Below, piece after piece: positions 11,241-25,559 of a DNA stretch of 64,000 nt. The translations under genes and the position numbers were made by a program. Position 1 is the first letter of the stretch. Each line of letters opens with the position of its first letter. The notes under the pieces are model-generated. The model had not been told where the DNA came from and made no database searches. It saw nothing but the letters and a program-made list of their open reading frames with translations. This DNA is from Anas platyrhynchos (taxonomy: Eukaryota; Chordata; Aves; Anseriformes; Anatidae): contig NC_092589.1 of assembly GCF_047663525.1 (NCBI RefSeq), forward strand, positions 75,575,001 to 75,639,000, in the 5' to 3' direction.

Positions 11241-14200
11241 GTTTCCATGCCTAGTTTGCTATTTATTTATGTTGTTGCATGCTATGTGGCAACAAATAGA
11301 TCAGGGATTTTGATAACCCAATTCTAGGGCCTTCTGTTCTTTGTAAAACTTATTTTGATGTCTCCAACTTAATTTTAAAATCTAACTTTGAACAAGAATA
11401 TCCTGGTGTTTTTCTATGTAAATTCAGAAGCCATAGCAGAGAATTTTCCGATTTCTTCATGGTTAAACCTGATCAAGACTAATAATCTATGTGTGTGAAA
11501 AGCATGAGAAAAATATCAAAATTAAACCATCAAATATTAAAATATTTGTTTAAATTTCTACTACCAATATAGACTTAATACAATATGAACAAAGCATGTT
11601 ACTTTTCTACAACAGAGGTGACTTATGGGTGGTAGTGGTGAAGTGAAATGGATTGGGAAGAAAATAATATTTGAATAGGAAGAACTTTTTAAAGGTAGCT
11701 AACCTCAATTTATTGTGCTTCTAGGGGTGCACAAAAGAATAAATACAAATGTTAAAAACAGTGGAAAAAAAACAACTGAAGTATCACTACTGACATTTTA
11801 TTTTAATTGAAACGATTAAAAAAAAATAAATCACAGTACTATTTTAATAGTACTATTTACATGGTACTATTTTATCAACAACATATATAAGACACTAATA
11901 AGACACAGCTGCTGTCATATGATATATTTCAGCCTAACTGCTTAGTAAATTCACCCCCCAAAGAAAGGTGATTTTCTGGAAACAGAAGCTATGCTAGAAA
12001 TACATACCCATTTGATCAAAATGAAAGAAACAAATAAGAAAATAAAAATAAAATAAAAAAAAGAGACGACATTTTGTATTTACTTGAAAATATGGCAGAA
12101 CACCTTCTTTACTATTCAGTGGTGATACACCTCTCATGTTTAGAAGTTGAGAGATATATCTTACAATATATATTTGATAAGTACAGTCAGCAGAAGAAGC
12201 AGTAAAACACGGAGTTGTTGGAAATCTATACATTGTGTTGCCACTGTTCATCAAATTTCACTAGGCAAAATATCTACATAGCAAATTTTGTAGGAAATTT
12301 CTTTGACATGTAGAAAGTTTACAAATGTTGATATATTTTATTTCAATAATGCAATAGCAGAATATCAATTGTGCTGTGTCAAAAAAAAAAAACACAACAT
12401 AATATTGAAATCAGTGATTGTACTGAATGGTACAGTCCTTTGTCTTTTTCTTCTTCCTTTGAAAAAGCAGAGGCCAAAAGAAATTACTACTACCACCCCC
12501 CTGCCAAAAAAAAAAAAAAAAAAAGACAGTCTTTAGTGTTTTATGTTCAATAGAAGTACAGTAAATACTTTATTTAGAGGAAGCAGCTGTCTATACACTC
12601 AGTTGTGGGATTGGTAAGAATCCTGCAGGGGGGTGGAGATGGGCGTTTAAGACAAAAATTGGAGAAACATGAATTAGAAATAATAATACAAATAAGCATC
12701 TTTCTTTAAAGTCTGATTTTTTTTTTTTTATTTTATTTTTTTTCTCATAAACTGAGGTTCCTTCTTTGGGTTAAGATAAATTGAGTCAACCAGGATACTG
12801 ACTTCTTTCAGTATATAGAGGACAAACAATACCATTTCTTGTCCAATTGGGTCTCTTGTTTGAGTCTAAACAACAGACATAAAACCAGTTGGGTTTTCTG
12901 TCTGTACAGAATCAATTGTAAGACGAGGCCCCAGCACTCTCTTTGCCCCCATTGTGCAACAATTAATTTCTGGAGTAATCCACTTGTTGAATATGCATCA
13001 AAAGAATTGGAGAAGTGTATGATCTAAGAAAAAAAGAAAAAAAATGTTGAAGGAAGAAATGAGAGGGAAAATTAAGCTGCAACATTAATGAAAGGTGGAT
13101 CTTTCATTAATGGTGAACTGGTGAACTTTATTTATTTATTTATTTTCTGAAAATAGGGAGAACTTGAAAATAGGCTGGGTAAATAATTCTATTTACAAAA
13201 ACTTACACAGATCAGATTCTCAATTAAATAAACACATTCAATTCAGTGCAAAACATAGATGAGAAAGAGGAACAGGCTTGAATTTAGTGTTTACACAGAG
13301 GTACTATTCTCTTCATCTTCAGTCTTTCTCCTATGTACAGGGAGTACTAGATTTGCCCTTCAGCTTGTGTGTGACTGTGTAGATATTAACAGGGAGTCAC
13401 TCCATGTCAAATGTTGTTCTTTCCCTATTTTTCTTCACATGAAATGAGTTGTTCTTTAATTTGGACATGATCTCTGGCTGCACGTATTTACCAGAAAGAT
13501 ACAGGTTCTTTTTATTATTTACAAGGCATTTTATCTGCTATATAAAGACCTGAGTGCCTCTACATTTTCCTGCCCGGAGGACTTTGGAGTAAGAGTTGGA
13601 GCACACTTTCATCGGAACCTGTAGTACAATTGCTCAAAGCTTAATGCTTGCTGTCACAGATGATAGCTCCCATGGGGGCCCAACAATCCCTTATAAAAAA
13701 CAGCCTTGTGTGCTCACAGTCAAAATGAATTTCAGCTCTCAGAAGAAATACATTTCTGGAAGGGTAAAGGATATTAATTTAAATATCAACAAATGAATTT
13801 GATAGAGAAGTGTACTCCACATTCCACTCAGAAACATCCACTAGAAACAGGTAAATGTCCATATTCAGAAAAGAAAGTTAAAAAAGATGAGGCAGAGAGA
13901 GAAAGCTACAGCCAAAAGACACACATGGAAAACAAACCACATCTTATTGAATATAGAGTGAAAAACTATATACTAAATGAGCTGAGAATAGGAAAAGTAG
14001 TGTCTTCCATCCTGCTGCCCTTTGGTTATTTTTACTGATAAAAATAATAATAATAAAAAAAAGAATAAAACTTTTAAATAGGAATAAGCCTTTTACACCG
14101 GTGTTATGTTAAGAGGATGAGACTTACTGTTGATCTGTGACATTAGTATTTTATCAGTGAGACTTAAAAGGCATTTATATCTGCCTATTAATGTGTTCCA

Positions 14201-15855
14201 TCTCCTGTAATTCCTGACTTATAGAAGCTGGCAAAACAAGGATGAAATTAATTATTGAATGCTTTATCATGATATAATGTAATAACTTTACTATGCCGTA
14301 AATGTTTGCTTAATAGAGGATGTCCTTTATAGTTATTCTGTGTTTTTGAGCTTGAGTTTTATGTTAGTACATACAACATAGAGAGTATAAGGGTCTTTTC
14401 CCTAGTCTCTGTAACTTGCAGAAGGACGAGACAGAAATGTATTTTTCATATTCTCTAGGACATGAGGATCTTTTTAGTCCTTTCCACATTATGAAGGACA
14501 GTGAAACTCCAGAAGAAACAAGAATTTCTATCAGATTGTGACCACCTTTACTTTGCTGAAGGTATAAAATGGTAATGAAAATTTGTTCTCTATGTTTTGT
14601 GTGACTTATCTTTTGAGTTCCCTGTAGATTCAGGATGCACTGATAAAGGGATTTTCTCTGTTCTGGTGAACAACTTGGGAAAATGGGGAAGAGGATGGAG
14701 GGGGTTAAATTAATACTAGGAAATGTTCTTTAGAGTTACTCTCCTTTTAAGATCTGTGGTATCTTCCTGTGAAAACATTCGCAGTCAGGTGCAGCCAGAT
14801 AAAAATCAGCCACAAAGGGAATATTTATCATTTTTTTTAGCTTGGTTGAATGATGATTTCTTAGTATCACAGTTACTTTTTTTATAATGCATCTCTTCAC
14901 TGTGAGAAGCAGATATTCTCCCTCTGGTATAAAACTGATAGGCAATAAATCTATTTAATATCTTGTAGTTCTGTGGGCTTCTGGCTAAGAATTTCACCAG
15001 TACAAATGATGCTCCAGATCATATTCTATGTTTGCTCATACTTGCTTGAACATCAAATTTCAGTGGCAACCATCTTTTATTATATACAACACTGATGAAA
15101 GCAGAAACAGAAAGCATGGTTCAGTGCAAATATAGTGGATCTTTAGTACAGTATTATCTTCCTACTTATCCTAGGTATTTTGCCTTTCTTCTTTCACTGT
15201 GAACAGCTGCTACTATCCACTAGGATAAGATATTACTTTCAAACATTATTTTAATTTTGGCTTTGTGGTGCCTACATTTGCAAAAGATAAATAAATGCAT
15301 TCATGTTAGTATGTTTTTTCCCCCCCCCCATGGGATACATTATTTTCCTCTGATGTAAAAATATTTTTCACTCTTTCTTTGCAACCATGCTAGAGATCTC
15401 TAACACAATACACCTATAAATTAAAGGGTTGTTTTGTGAAAGGCAGCTTGAAGGCAGAGGTCTGGAGGCCTCTCCAGGAAGAAAAAGAAAATATGTCTTT
15501 ATTTATTTATTTATTTTTAAGTCACACTAGAAGGTTAGGAAGGAATTTAATTTCCCAGCATTTATTTGACTACAGTTTTCTTCACATTTAGAATTAACAC
15601 TATGGAAGCAAAGAACTATTCTGTTCTTCATGTGTCTTTGACGTGAAAAAAATTTTTGAAAAAACTTGTAACCCATTATCCTTAACCCAGCAAAGCAAAA
15701 CCCTGTTACCAAGAGAGTGTGCAGTGGCAGATTAATATTTTGGCTATCTGGATTCTTTTTTCGCTCATTCAGTGATGTCACTTGTGACTTTGGGTAAGCC
15801 ACTTAGTTTATATCTTTGGTTTAGTAATTTTTCAAAGAAAAATGCTGAGTTAGAC
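11241..15855. other. Unassigned AT-rich DNA with a small palindrome and A tract
   Basis: Contents are a 9-bp inverted repeat at 11835-11854 (AGTACTATT / AATAGTACT, 2-nt loop), an A19 tract at 12506-12524, ATTT-type runs near 13127-13144 and 15499-15520, and a C-rich run at about 15321-15329. No gene or named repeat is seen. Confidence 0.5.
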
Positions 15856-16027
15856 ATTGGAACAGGCTGCCCAGGGAAGTGGTGGAGTCACCATCCCTGG
15901 AAGTCTTCAAAAGACGTTTAGATGTAGAGCTTAGGGATATGGTGTAGTGGGGACTGTTAGCGTTAGGTCAGAGGTTGGACTCGATGATCTTGAGGTCTCT
16001 TCCAACCTAGAAATTCTGTGATTCTGT
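15856..16027 (+). mobile_element. CR1 LINE 3' fragment, 5'-truncated
   Basis: The segment starts in the end of ORF2 ('TGGAACAGGCTGCCCAGGGA', corresponding to the WNRLP-coding stretch near the C-terminus of the 34-kb copy), continues through 'GGAAGTCTTCAAAAG' and 'TTGGACTCGATGATCTTGAGG' and closes with 'GATTCTGTGATTCTGT', the CR1 3' octamer repeat in its GATTCTGT form. Severe 5' truncation is the usual state of CR1 copies. It is moderately diverged and belongs to a different CR1 subfamily from the young copies at 34.4 and 57.6 kb. Confidence 0.92.
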
Positions 16028-16678
16028 ATTTGTGCTTGTTTAATCAAGTAGCCAAGTGGCATTTCTTTTGTGCCTTAACCTGATCAGAAATGTCAGTATA
16101 AAATTTCTGCCATTTAATTTCTCTGGAAGACCTGATAAGGGAAGTATGGCTAAGAAAGCCTTACATGAAGGACTCCTTCCCAACACAGTCAGCCAATTAT
16201 ATCCAAAGCCTCACCTGGGAGAGTTAGTGTTGAAGTCATGTCTTTTTGCATGACTGCTCAGTGGAAACACCAATTGTCCATGGATAGGAAAAGTTTTTTG
16301 GCTGCATATCCCAAGGTTTCAAATATCTCCAACTTTGGGAGAAGCTGGAGGGAGGAGGTGAGGAGTGTCTAACAACGAAAGCTGGTCCACCATGCAGTAA
16401 ACTCAATTGGACAACTTCACTCCTTGCTCATTTTAGTCATGGCCTCTAATTTGTTTTGCTGTGACTAGGTTAAGCAGAAAACAGTAGGCAAGCGTTTTTG
16501 TCTCTGACTCCTGATATTGTGTGTGTGAATCTCTGAAGATGGGAAGGAGAGGAGGCCTCAGTGGTGAGAGACCTGGACTAGACAAACAATCTCATATAGC
16601 CTAGGTGAAAGGTATGGAATATAGGCAAAATTCATGAAGGATGATTTTAGAATTGATCCAGTCTGTGTTTATACTTGT

Positions 16679-16862
16679 AGAATAATTTAGGTTGAAAGGA
16701 ACTTGTGGACTAGTACAAACCCTACTCAAATCAAGAATGATTTAAATGTTGGTACAGGTTGCCCAGACTAGTCCATCTGAGTCTGGAGTATTTCCAAATG
16801 TCAGATGATGTTAGAGACTCTCTGACACTGACTTGTTTTGACAAATCCTTTCCTGCATAAAA
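16679..16862 (-). mobile_element. Degraded CR1 3' fragment, antisense
   Basis: Read on the plus strand it runs 'AGAATAATTTAGGTTGAAAGGAACTT' in outline (the reverse complement of a CR1 tail), then 'GGTACAGGTTGCCCAGACTAG', then 'CTGGAGTATTTCCAAATG', the usual order of an antisense CR1 3' end. The copy is strongly diverged and the terminal octamer repeats are lost, so boundaries are approximate. It lies only 650 bp from the sense copy at 15856 but is independent of it in sequence. Confidence 0.65.
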
Positions 16863-17558
16863 ACAACTCCATATGAGTTTATTTCTTCACTTTTCTGTAT
16901 CAGAATTATACCTAAATGAATGAATATCATAATACGATGCTGGAAGCATCAGAAGTAATTTAGTAGATTTTTTTCTTTTTTTTCTGAGAAACCTACTAAA
17001 TTTTATTGTATTAATTTTATTATGACAGTGCTCAGTTTTACACTATTTGCTTGTAGCTGAAGAAGCTTGTGGTTGTGATATGTTTAAAAAAAAAAAAAGG
17101 AGAGAATAATATTGTATTAGATATTAATATCTGTCAAATTATTATATTTGGAAAACTTCAATTTCCAAACCTTCATGAACTTCCTTTCTTGTAGTATGAC
17201 AATTGCATTTGACTGGTGTTTTCTATATTAAAATGTTTCCATGTTCTCATTGATCTTAAACTCTGTCAGGTCAGTTCAGCTGCTTTCAATGGGAAATATT
17301 ATGTGCAGGAAAATAAAAATTCTTAGTTCATATTCAAGTTTAAACTATTTGTTGTTTCATCTCATTTTCCTAATGTTATCCTAAAAACTGTGGTATCCCT
17401 CAGATTTTTTTTTTTTTGAAATGGTCACTGTGACCAAAATAAAAATAAAATTAAAGTAATCTCAGGTCAAGAACAGCTCTTGAGGAAAACAAAATGAAAG
17501 ACCAATATTTAGAAACAATTGGAACAATTCAGCTTCCTCTACATAAGTGAGTCTCAGC

Positions 17559-17611
17559 TTTTTTTTTTTTTTTTTTTTTTTTGGTGGTGTTTTGTTGTTG
17601 TTGTTTTTAAA
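17559..17611 (+). repeat. T24 tract followed by TTG repeats
   Basis: Twenty-four T are followed by GGTGGTG and a short (TTG)n series ending in another T run. Simple low-complexity DNA. Confidence 0.85.
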
Positions 17612-18158
17612 TACATTTAGAGGCTGCAGGGAACAATTATGATCATCCTGGCTGAACTCCTGCATAACCCAAACTACACAATTTCACCCAGGGACTCTTG
17701 CACATAATGTAACAGCTTGTGATTGAATTACTAGAGCATACTGAATTGCTGAAAGTTCTTACATGGAAACAAGTTGTTCTTTAGAAGTTCACTTTCTGTT
17801 GCACTACAGGCTTTATATCTGTAGTAACATAATGGTCTTTATCAGGAGTTTGCTGTGATCTTGTTTTAAGATGATTACTACTCTAGGTAAGCTATGAGAA
17901 AGCAAATAAGCATTGATTTAAGCCCTCATGGTTGAGATTTTAAAAAACTTCCAAAAATGCTTCTTGGATCCTATTACTTACAGAGCGTGCTCAGAGGATG
18001 CTGCAGAACTCGTTCTTTAGATGAATGACATCTCAGGTAAGCACCCTACAAACTGCAGAGAATACCGACTTTCTCCAGAGAGCACCCATTTTTGTTTTCT
18101 AGCAGAGTGAAGAGTAAGAGGAATATTTTGCACAAAATATATTTGCTTACCCTCTATA

Positions 18159-18189
18159 TTTTTATTTTTATTTTTATTTTTATTTTTTT
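18159..18189 (+). repeat. (TTTTTA)n simple repeat
   Basis: About five units of a six-base T5A motif, the last one extended with extra T. Confidence 0.85.
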
Positions 18190-21100
18190 CTACTTAAGGC
18201 ATTTATTGTAATTGCTTTTGTAGTAAACTACTGCCTAAATTAAAAAAAAAAAGGCTATTATGTTTCATTGATACTGCCAATTATTGCTCAACTTTTTCCA
18301 CTGAGAAAGTGCAATGGTAGTGGATCTGTGTTAGAACAGATATGCAGGAATCACCCCTGTCCAGTAAACAGAGCATCTGTGCCAAAAGTCCAGAATATAC
18401 AGCTTAAAATAAGAAGTGGGCTAATGGAGTGGCATTGTAATCCAAAATAAGATTCATACTAACTGTAGTAAGTTAGTGTGTCAGGATGGAAATTTGAGAA
18501 GTTTAAAACTAAACTGGTCAAACAAGCATACGAGCTCAGTTTGAGGCTGGGTGCTATGTATCCAAACCTGTGAAGTACTGAAAACTGGTAATGTAACATA
18601 TTTCTAAGATGCCTTGAAAATAAAAAGATAAGGATTTCAGCAAAACTCCATGGAAGAGATCAATGGCATTTCTGTACAACATTTTAATTGACATACTCAA
18701 TATATGACTGAGACTCTTTTTCTTTGATTATTTAAACAAGTTGTCAAAATTAAACAGATACCCAAGTGCTTTGCTTCATTTAAGTTGAACTGTTTAGTGG
18801 AGACAGTTAATTAGTTATTTCCCAGTGGTTTCATTAAACCTCTATGCTTATTTTGTTTAAGTGGGTTTGTTAGTAGGCTAGTCTCTTATCTACAAAACCA
18901 AGACACAAATAGGAATGTATTCTAAAAGACTGTTTGAAACTATAGGCATATATCTGAATGCATACTGAGGTTGCAGTTTTGTATATGTAAGCCAATATAT
19001 GGAAGGGATACTACAAAAGCAACCACATATGTTTGTAATATGTTAATAAATAAAATATTTAAATCCAAGGGTTAAGTCTTTAGGATTAAATCTTTAGGAC
19101 TTAAAGTGGTGTTCATTTCACCTAACTGAAATCAATAACAATTTAGTCCATGATCCAGACTTGTCAGTGAAGAAAGTGGGATATATTGGTCTAACAAAGA
19201 TTAGGGAGCTAAAATAGACCACAAACTTTTAGATGGCCAAAATTAGGTAAGACAGGCTTTATCATTTCAGTGCAGGTAGTCATTAAAATATACCCAATTT
19301 TGTCTAATGCACTCCCCAGTAGCTATAAAGTGTACTGGGGACAGCATTTCACAAGCTTTCCATTGTTCATCATTTCAAATATCAGTCTGTAAAGTGGATA
19401 TGACGTTACTTGGGATAAGCTGCTTGTTTTACTGACATGGAGGACATGAAATTTCAGCTTTGAATAAGACATTCTAACAGTTCTGATATCCATTTCACTG
19501 TCTAACTCACATCACCTAGTGCTCTTAACAGTTTTTTTTTGACATCAACTTCCAATTCTTCAGAAGTTTAAAAATGATATTTCAATTTAAAGCACTGCAA
19601 CTGGAGAATAACACTTATGTATACTGAATAGAAGGCATTAAAATACTGAATCTGGTTTTAATTGGCAGTGAGCTAATTACGCTGGATGGGGGCCTGCTCA
19701 TTTCAGAAGAGCTTTTAATGGCTTTGAATAAAGCTATATTGAGAATATTTTTTTTCTGGTTTCTCTGTGTTTCACTTTGCAGTTTGAGATCTGAATCTGC
19801 CCACTTTGTCAATAAAATCATCAGAAACCCACAAACTGATAGTAAAATATGCAAGGTCCAGCATGTAAAAATATATCAGTAAACTGTAATTGTATTTCCA
19901 CTAGTGTTTTTTTTTTTTTTAATTATTATTATTTTCTTTTACCTGACTTGTCATTCCATAGCAGATTTTATAGAGCATGAGGTGAATTGATATAATTAAT
20001 TTGGTTTCCTGCCATCTTTCCCATAGGTCAAGCCAATTAAAAGACAACTGATGGAGACAGTACTCCAAACTGTAGCATATGGCACCATGGCATAAAACAC
20101 ACAGTAGATGGAAAACAAATTGGCTCAGATTTTAGCATTGAAATTTAATTGAATATAAATGATGTTTGACTCTGAACCACCTTGAAATTTCCATCTATTT
20201 CTTGGTTTCTTATTTGCATCAAGAATAGAAGCAATATTTTGTTCTTGGGTCATATAATGGTATCTTATTTGCCTTTGAATGAATTCCCTGCTGCAGCTAT
20301 TTTAGTGTTCAACATTTTTCTTTGGCTGTAAGTAGAATCAGTTGAAAGCCAGAATTTCTGATTTGTGATGTATTTGGAAGTTCTAAAATCAGTTTTACTG
20401 CTGTGAGCTATCCCCCCTCTCACAGCACCAAGAAAGCAAATAAAATGTCTAGTTTTCAAATTCTCTTGCTGTTCAGAAAATAACAAGGTTAGCAACAAAT
20501 GAAACTATTCTTACTTCAAGTGTAGCTTCACAGCTCCATTCATTATCCAACCTAAGTATGAACTCTTCAGACAGGGAACCTCATTTTGCTTGGAGCTCAC
20601 CAGTCCTGAGGTGGTCTGATAAAAATGGTTTTACCAAGAGGTTTCTAATGATGCTTTATCGCAACAGGTGTGCATGGGATGTTTTTCAGTGCTGTCACAC
20701 AGCCCTTCATGTTTGTAAGCTGCTGAAGGATTCATTGGCATGACTTCAGCATGCACCAACAAGTACTTTGTAGACAATACCTGGACAAGATTCAGAAGTT
20801 AGACCTATGGGAAACTCTAACTATGCAATTTGTATGTGGTCACCTTCATCTACAGGCAGAGAACTTGTTAGCAAAATAAAGGCTACTTCAGATCATTTGG
20901 CAAGGTGAATACTGGACACCTCTACTTGACTAAGACAGTGGTAAGTTTGCTCTATGAACACATAAAATCATTAAGTACACAGGAGAAAAAGAACAGACTT
21001 TGTGTGAATACCAAATATGAACAAAATATATGGAAAAATGCCCCATTATTTTTTCATTCTATGCAGTCTGTAGTTTTTCAAGTAAGATTTTTTTTTTTCT

Positions 21101-23436
21101 ATGAATACAACTCAGTGCACCCCTCATCTCAGGTAGGGTCTTGGGTGTTTCTATTGGATTACAAAGAATAAAGATGAAAATTGGGCTCAAAATCCAGGTA
21201 GAGAGTATGTGGTTGTTTAGAAGAGGTAATCTGTTTGCTCCTTATTGCTTAAGGATTCTTTCAAATATGAGATTTTTTTGATTTCCTATGTTGTTTTGCA
21301 CAGTGTAGTTCAGACATGGTAACACGGTATAAGAAAAAATGTACCTTAACTATCGTTTTACAGCTTCTAAATCTGATTTTTTGTTGTTACATTAAACACC
21401 AGCATAACTCAGATTGCCATAGATAATGATTTCAGTGGAAGTGCAATGGTATGCCATCAAAGTAATGTAGCTGCTTTGTGAATATAGTCACCTCACGCTT
21501 TTGGAGAACAGGCAAACAAAATCAAAATCCGGAATAAGACTGTTTTTCCTGGGTTTAAGTAATGAACAAATTAGCATTTCTAGATGATATTCACTATGAT
21601 CATTGAATGTACATTGGGGTACTTTCTGATGATTTTGTGAGAGTAGAGCTTGACTCCTTAATTTTTAATCTCATCTGTAAGTTAGTCCTTGTAAAATAGT
21701 TATTAGCAAATCAGATTCCCTGAAAGACTGAACTTGTCAAATTCATGTACTTTATCTGCTGTGGCAATTGATGTCAGTATAATAATGCCATGTCAGCAGT
21801 GCTTAAGCTAAGAGTTTGTCAGTTGCCCCTTGATAAACTCTAGCATTTGAGGGATCTTTTTCATCCCAGTTCATCAAATCACATAGGTCTGACATTCAAT
21901 ATGGAGTCCTCGGGGTTTCAAATGTTCTTTTGCTCTTGATTTATGCTAACAAGAGAATGCTTGAAAGAATAAAGGCTCAGTATCATTGCAGTAGCTAAAT
22001 GACTCTGATTAAATAGGTTCCAGAAATGGGCTGTGGGCAGCTGCATTAAAGAAGGTATTCTGGATGAGCAAAGCTGGAAGTGAAAAAAAATCTTGAACTT
22101 TGTACCTGTGCAGGAGAGCAGGGGAAAAGGGAGCAGCTAACTTCCTGAATTTCTTTGATCTGAAGGCAAAGTGGATCCTTGGTGTGCACTCAGTATTTGG
22201 AGACCAAGCTCAGGGATGTATCTTGTTTAATTTAAGAGCCCTTTCTGTGTGAGCCTATCAGCTCAGGCACTAGCCTTTCCAGGGTTCAAGGAGCTTTCAT
22301 TGAAAGTAAGGTGAATCATGCTTTCTAGTACGTATGTATTTTCACTGATGACACAGTGCAGGTGACATACACAAATATGTACGTCCATGTTGCACATTCC
22401 TATGAAGGAACAGCTGAATCCCACTCACTGATGTGGATAACCGAGCAGGGAGTGAGCAGAAAAAGAAAAGCATTAATGTTGGCAGGGAAAGCAGAGAGCT
22501 TTGCTGCAGGTAGAGCAAGTGATAATTCATAGAAATAGGCACAATTCTCCTTTATGGGCATAATGACATGAAGGATTATATTCAAGATCACATGGAGACT
22601 GTTCACAATCAAGTGCTTAACAACGAAAAAAATATTTTTTTGTGAGTATATTTTTCCATTCTCTTTTACAGGTACAGATTACCTCCATTCTGTCTCTCTC
22701 ATTAAAAGCTGTCATAATAATAAGATTTTTGTGCAGATAAATTGCAAAAGTCATTTTCTTCCCCACTTAACCATATTTTTGTATGCTAAAAATTCAATTT
22801 ATTTAGCTTAGGCAGTATTGCTCCCCTGTATATAAAGCATTCTGGGTACATTGTTCTCAGAAATATTTGATCACATTTATTATTCTAGTGTTTTACCTAT
22901 TCTGGTATCTGAAGAACTTGTGCTAAATCCTTCTAGATTCCTAAGTGGGAGTAGAAAACACATATATAAGAAATGAGATTAGGAAAGATTTTTTACTATT
23001 TATTTATTTATTTTTATTTAATGAAAGCTCTTCCCTTGGTCTTTGTCATGCGCTGGAATTAATATCTTCTGTTGCCTTGTCTTGCCTTGTAAAAGTCAGG
23101 AAACAATCCTTCTGTTGCCATGTAATGCAAATAAATTGGAAGACACAGGGTCTGTAAAGCAAATGTTTTCCAAGCAAAATGTCTATTCTGCCAATAAACA
23201 AGGGAGAGAAGTTGTGTGCATTATCACCATATTTCCAAACTCTCCTTCTCTCCTCCCCTCACCCCAGAATCTCTCAAGCTTAATATGTAATTTAAAAACC
23301 AAAAACAAAAACAAAAAAAACCACGACACTCCAGTTCTCTGGAAATTGATGTTTTAGTTTCTTTTAAAATACAGTTCTGGACTTCGCTATTTTTCCTCGT
23401 CTTCACGTAAAACTACCTCAATCGCTTGCACAGCGT

Positions 23437-23450
23437 ACACTAGAGGGCAC
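23437..23450 (+). promoter_or_regulatory. CTCF-like binding motif
   Basis: ACACTAGAGGGCAC matches 13 of 14 positions of the vertebrate CTCF core CCASYAGRKGGCRS; only the first base differs. CTCF is a zinc-finger factor that anchors chromatin loops, and motif direction matters for loop formation. The motif is outside any repeat I recognise. A single motif match occurs by chance often enough that occupancy data are required. Confidence 0.4.
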
Positions 23451-25559
23451 TAATGAGCTATAAATATTTTCTGGCTTGCCTTTGGCGTTTATATTAGTCT
23501 CTCAGGCGCTTTAGGTTCCTCTTCTCGCCTAACTATAAGCTTTTCTCACAGTATAAAATCTTTTGCACAATAGCACCAAATGTAATGATGTGCTTTTTTT
23601 CACTGTTCGCAGGATTTGGTATATTTCCACCATGTAGGTGAAATCAGCGACTTTCATTACTCGCTGATTAGTCCTGAACTATCCCAACATGCTCAGGCCT
23701 TCCTACAGTGCTAAAACACCTTCTGCCCACTCTGCTCTCTGTCTGCTCTTCTTATTAATGGCTCTCAGCAGCATTGGTAATACCAAACAAGACTCAGCAA
23801 GTATGTGGGTTTACATATTTCCCTGTGGAATTCTTCTTAAAGTTGATTTAAACCCTCCTCTTCAGAGACCACAGGCTAGTATGTGGAAATGTTTACTTTC
23901 CTTTTGGGTGTAAAAATGTAATACATGTATCAGAAAAGGTGAAATTAGGAAAAATATTTCAGGAAAATATAAAAGGAAAGCATTTCTGTTTCTTGTTAAA
24001 TTTTCCTAAATAAGGGAATTTCGCCTTAGAATTTGTAAGAAAACTAACTACCCTTTCGTGTATTTCTTAATTGCTCTGTGACTTGAACTGAATGACATTT
24101 CCAAAATCAAGAAGTTCACCTACCCTAGCTTTCTGAAAGTATTGTACTAATATCAGGGGACTGCCAGTAGCAACAACCCCTTTTTATTCCTTTCACCTCT
24201 GCCTCTTGTCATATGTTATGTTATGGTATGGTATGTTATTTCCTGCTTAAGCTGGCTGCTAGAATTAAGCTTTTCTGACAGACTCAGGATGGAGGAACAA
24301 TTTTTTCCCATCATTTGCCAGTTCTTTTTGCGTAAGTATAGAGATTTAGGGAAGAAGTCGTTATGACCTTATGTATGTGTAGTACATTTTAAAGCGCCAA
24401 TGAGAAGAGATATCCTTGAGAGGTAATCTCAAGGTACCTCACATAGGTAATATTACCTCACACAGGTAATATTTAAGAAAGACTTGAAATCTCCTTTTTT
24501 GCTAAGCTTTACTTCAGCACTGGTAAAAGTTTTTTATGTGGTTGGTGGCATTACACTTTATAGGAGTTTTTAAGATGTTCTCCAAATATCACTGAGGCAT
24601 CATCCCCAAACACCAGGCCAGGATGCCTCTGATAGTTGATACCTTCACGATTTTCTAAATTCAGGTTCCTACAAATGCCTGATTGTCCTTTACTCAGATT
24701 TGCTCATAGGACTATAGCTGTTACTAACACACCCTTGGGTTGTGAGCCTGTGACAAGATGAAGGCCTAAGCTAGCATTGCATCTTTTGCATTTTATCATT
24801 GTTAACATTGTTGTTGTTCTTGTTGTTGTGGAGAACAAGAACTCTAAACTTGTTGCATAATTGACTTTTATATTTAATAGACTGCCTTCCATTACATCAG
24901 CCGACCCCTAAGGCTCTGTTGAAGTCCAAATTGATTTCTAATAGCTTTTAAAGTTAATACTGTAGCCTGCTGCTATTTTTAAAGTGCATTTGATTGGTGT
25001 TTTTGTCTACTGGCTTCCTAACCCATACACAAACAATGAAATACTTTGAGTGTTTCTTGTTGGGAAGCACTATGGGGAGGGAGAGAAACACCCAAGATTG
25101 TTTTTCATTGCTTTTAATTGGAAATGCTACTAGAAAGCATTCCTACAAAGCTGCCTAGCATATGTCAGCAGACCTGGGGACTAGGGACTAAGCCTTAGGA
25201 TCTCATTAGTAGGCTTAGAAGACTACAGTTATGACTGTGTCCAGAAGAGTCTCTTTTTACTGTTGTTATTTTTCACTAATTTATGAAAATCTTTGAAAAT
25301 CACCTACAGTCCACATTAACTTCAGATAAAGCTGTACTTGAATCTGAAAGAATGCCCCTTCTGCCCCTGAAACAACTGTTCACTGAGCCACTCAGAGGAG
25401 ACTTAGTGACTGCAAGATTAAGGCATACAGCATTTATTGTAGGGAGTATCCAGGTTTTCTGTTGTTCCCAAGGGACCTCCCATTCTGCAGAAAATGTTAA
25501 CGTCATGCACATCATACCTCTGATCTTAAAACCAGTGTGTGGCTGATGTACAGGAGAAT
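23451..25559. other. Unassigned DNA with a 19-bp tandem duplication
   Basis: A TATGT/TATGG-type short repeat lies near 24211-24240, the 19-bp duplication is at 24436-24473, and a (TTG)n-like run is near 24808-24830. No gene is recognised. Confidence 0.5.
24436..24473 (+). repeat. Two-copy 19-bp tandem duplication
   Basis: ACCTCACATAGGTAATATT is followed directly by ACCTCACACAGGTAATATT, one base different. The unit also contains a partial internal inverted repeat (AATATTACC-like), so the pair can fold. It looks like a local replication-slippage duplication. Confidence 0.9.

Larger units (their letters stand above)
16863..23436. other. Unassigned AT-rich DNA, no gene recognised
   Basis: Holds a T24 tract at 17559-17582 followed by TTG repeats, a (TTTTTA)n run at 18159-18189, a local 'TCTTTAGGA' duplication near 19077-19105 and ATTT runs near 22995-23020. 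Open frames reach 104 codons at 23043-23357, but none shows a domain. Confidence 0.5.
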
